Assembly (NCBI RefSeq): GCF_020252395.1
Contig: NZ_JADCDB010000006.1
Span: 22,277-86,276, forward strand
Origin: Aestuariivirga sp.
GTDB taxonomy: Bacteria; Pseudomonadota; Alphaproteobacteria; Rhizobiales; Aestuariivirgaceae
Direction: 5' to 3'
Length of the DNA: 64,000 nt
Shown here: in pieces, positions 63,953 to 64,000 of the stretch
Numbering within the stretch: the first letter of the stretch is position 1
Layout of the letters: each line of letters starts with the position of its first letter
Position numbers and translations under genes: made by a program
The notes under the pieces: model-generated
Databases searched by the model: none
Told to the model about the DNA's origin: nothing
What the model saw: the letters and a program-made list of their open reading frames with translations, nothing else

Positions 63953-64000
63953 ATGGGAGTTGCCTATTCTCAAGATCTGCGTGAACGTGTTCTGAGCGTC
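63953..64000 (+). CDS. IS630-family transposase, first 16 codons (cut by window edge)
   Basis: An ATG at 63953, after GGAGACCTGCG, opens a frame reading MGVAYSQDLRERVLSV to the window end. Y-S-x-D-L-R-E/D-R-V is the standard N-terminal start of IS630/Tc1-mariner transposases, the first helix of the DNA-binding domain. Only 16 residues are visible, so completeness cannot be judged. Confidence 0.72.
   Translation, partial: MGVAYSQDLRERVLSV

Overview
The window comes from a high-G+C alphaproteobacterium, most likely in or near the Hyphomicrobiales (Rhizobiales). The evidence is the combination of a CarD / FdxA / S4 / Suv3-like helicase block, aerobic cobaltochelatase cobST, an aroK-aroB-CorC block, a dapF-mtaB-ftsY-yciB block, ccmABCDG, phaR/phaAB, a PlcP-Agt lipid-remodelling pair and dispersed short palindromes typical of that group. 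The species cannot be named from the sequence alone. Almost all of it is chromosomal housekeeping with densely packed, often overlapping genes. Only one complete insertion sequence and the first bases of a second are present. I see no CRISPR array, prophage, rRNA or plasmid functions.

Layout. 1-5568 is a phosphate-economy neighbourhood: GT21, Agt and PlcP for phosphorus-free glycolipids, a small unknown protein, then PPK2 and a CYTH-CHAD protein for polyphosphate. 5638-11123 holds a composite repeat, tRNA-Arg(CCU), CarD with a long histone-H1-like tail, ferredoxin FdxA, an S4 RNA-binding protein and a Suv3-like helicase. 11124-17782 has a 665-base gene-free stretch, rpmB, a hexapeptide transferase, cobT/cobS, a J-domain protein, bolA and an FAD oxidoreductase that appears to start at CTG. 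17769-24494 has CorC-like, aroB, aroK, a 47-residue membrane peptide, xerD, accA and a Met-rich multicopper oxidase. 24562-34480 has secA, a parvulin, argJ, a Nudix enzyme, an NDUFAF5-like methyltransferase, an inositol-monophosphatase relative, comF, grxC, a nitrilase-family amidase and DUF1178.

34531-40416 is a catabolic block on the minus strand: proline-racemase family, SMP-30, AraD1, a repeat-containing unknown, 2-keto-3-deoxygalactonokinase, a decayed aldolase and an SDR. The aldolase that should act after the kinase survives only as its two ends joined around an internal stop codon. 40536-45426 is an ion/envelope group (TerC, YqhA, NhaD, an MBL-fold hydrolase and a DUF4239-like membrane protein). 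It is followed by an IS5-family element whose transposase seems to have lost catalytic aspartates.

46384-55159 carries aroE, the dapF-mtaB-ftsY-yciB chain, a Nudix enzyme, a MarR regulator and ccmGDCBA. 55231-58015 is the polyhydroxybutyrate set phaB, phaA and divergent phaR, with three copies of a candidate PhaR operator between phaA and phaR. The end has a PAS/degenerate-GGDEF/EAL protein, gamma-glutamyltransferase, formate-tetrahydrofolate ligase, a gene-free A+T-richer stretch, and the start of an IS630-type transposase cut by the window edge.

No clearly new multi-gene system stands out. The strongest items for follow-up are the PlcP-Agt-GT21 cassette beside polyphosphate genes, the CarD/H1-tail architecture, the CTG-initiated oxidoreductase, the aldolase remnant, the proline-racemase homologue without either catalytic cysteine, the tandem-repeat unknown at 36407-37354, and the triple PhaR-type operator.
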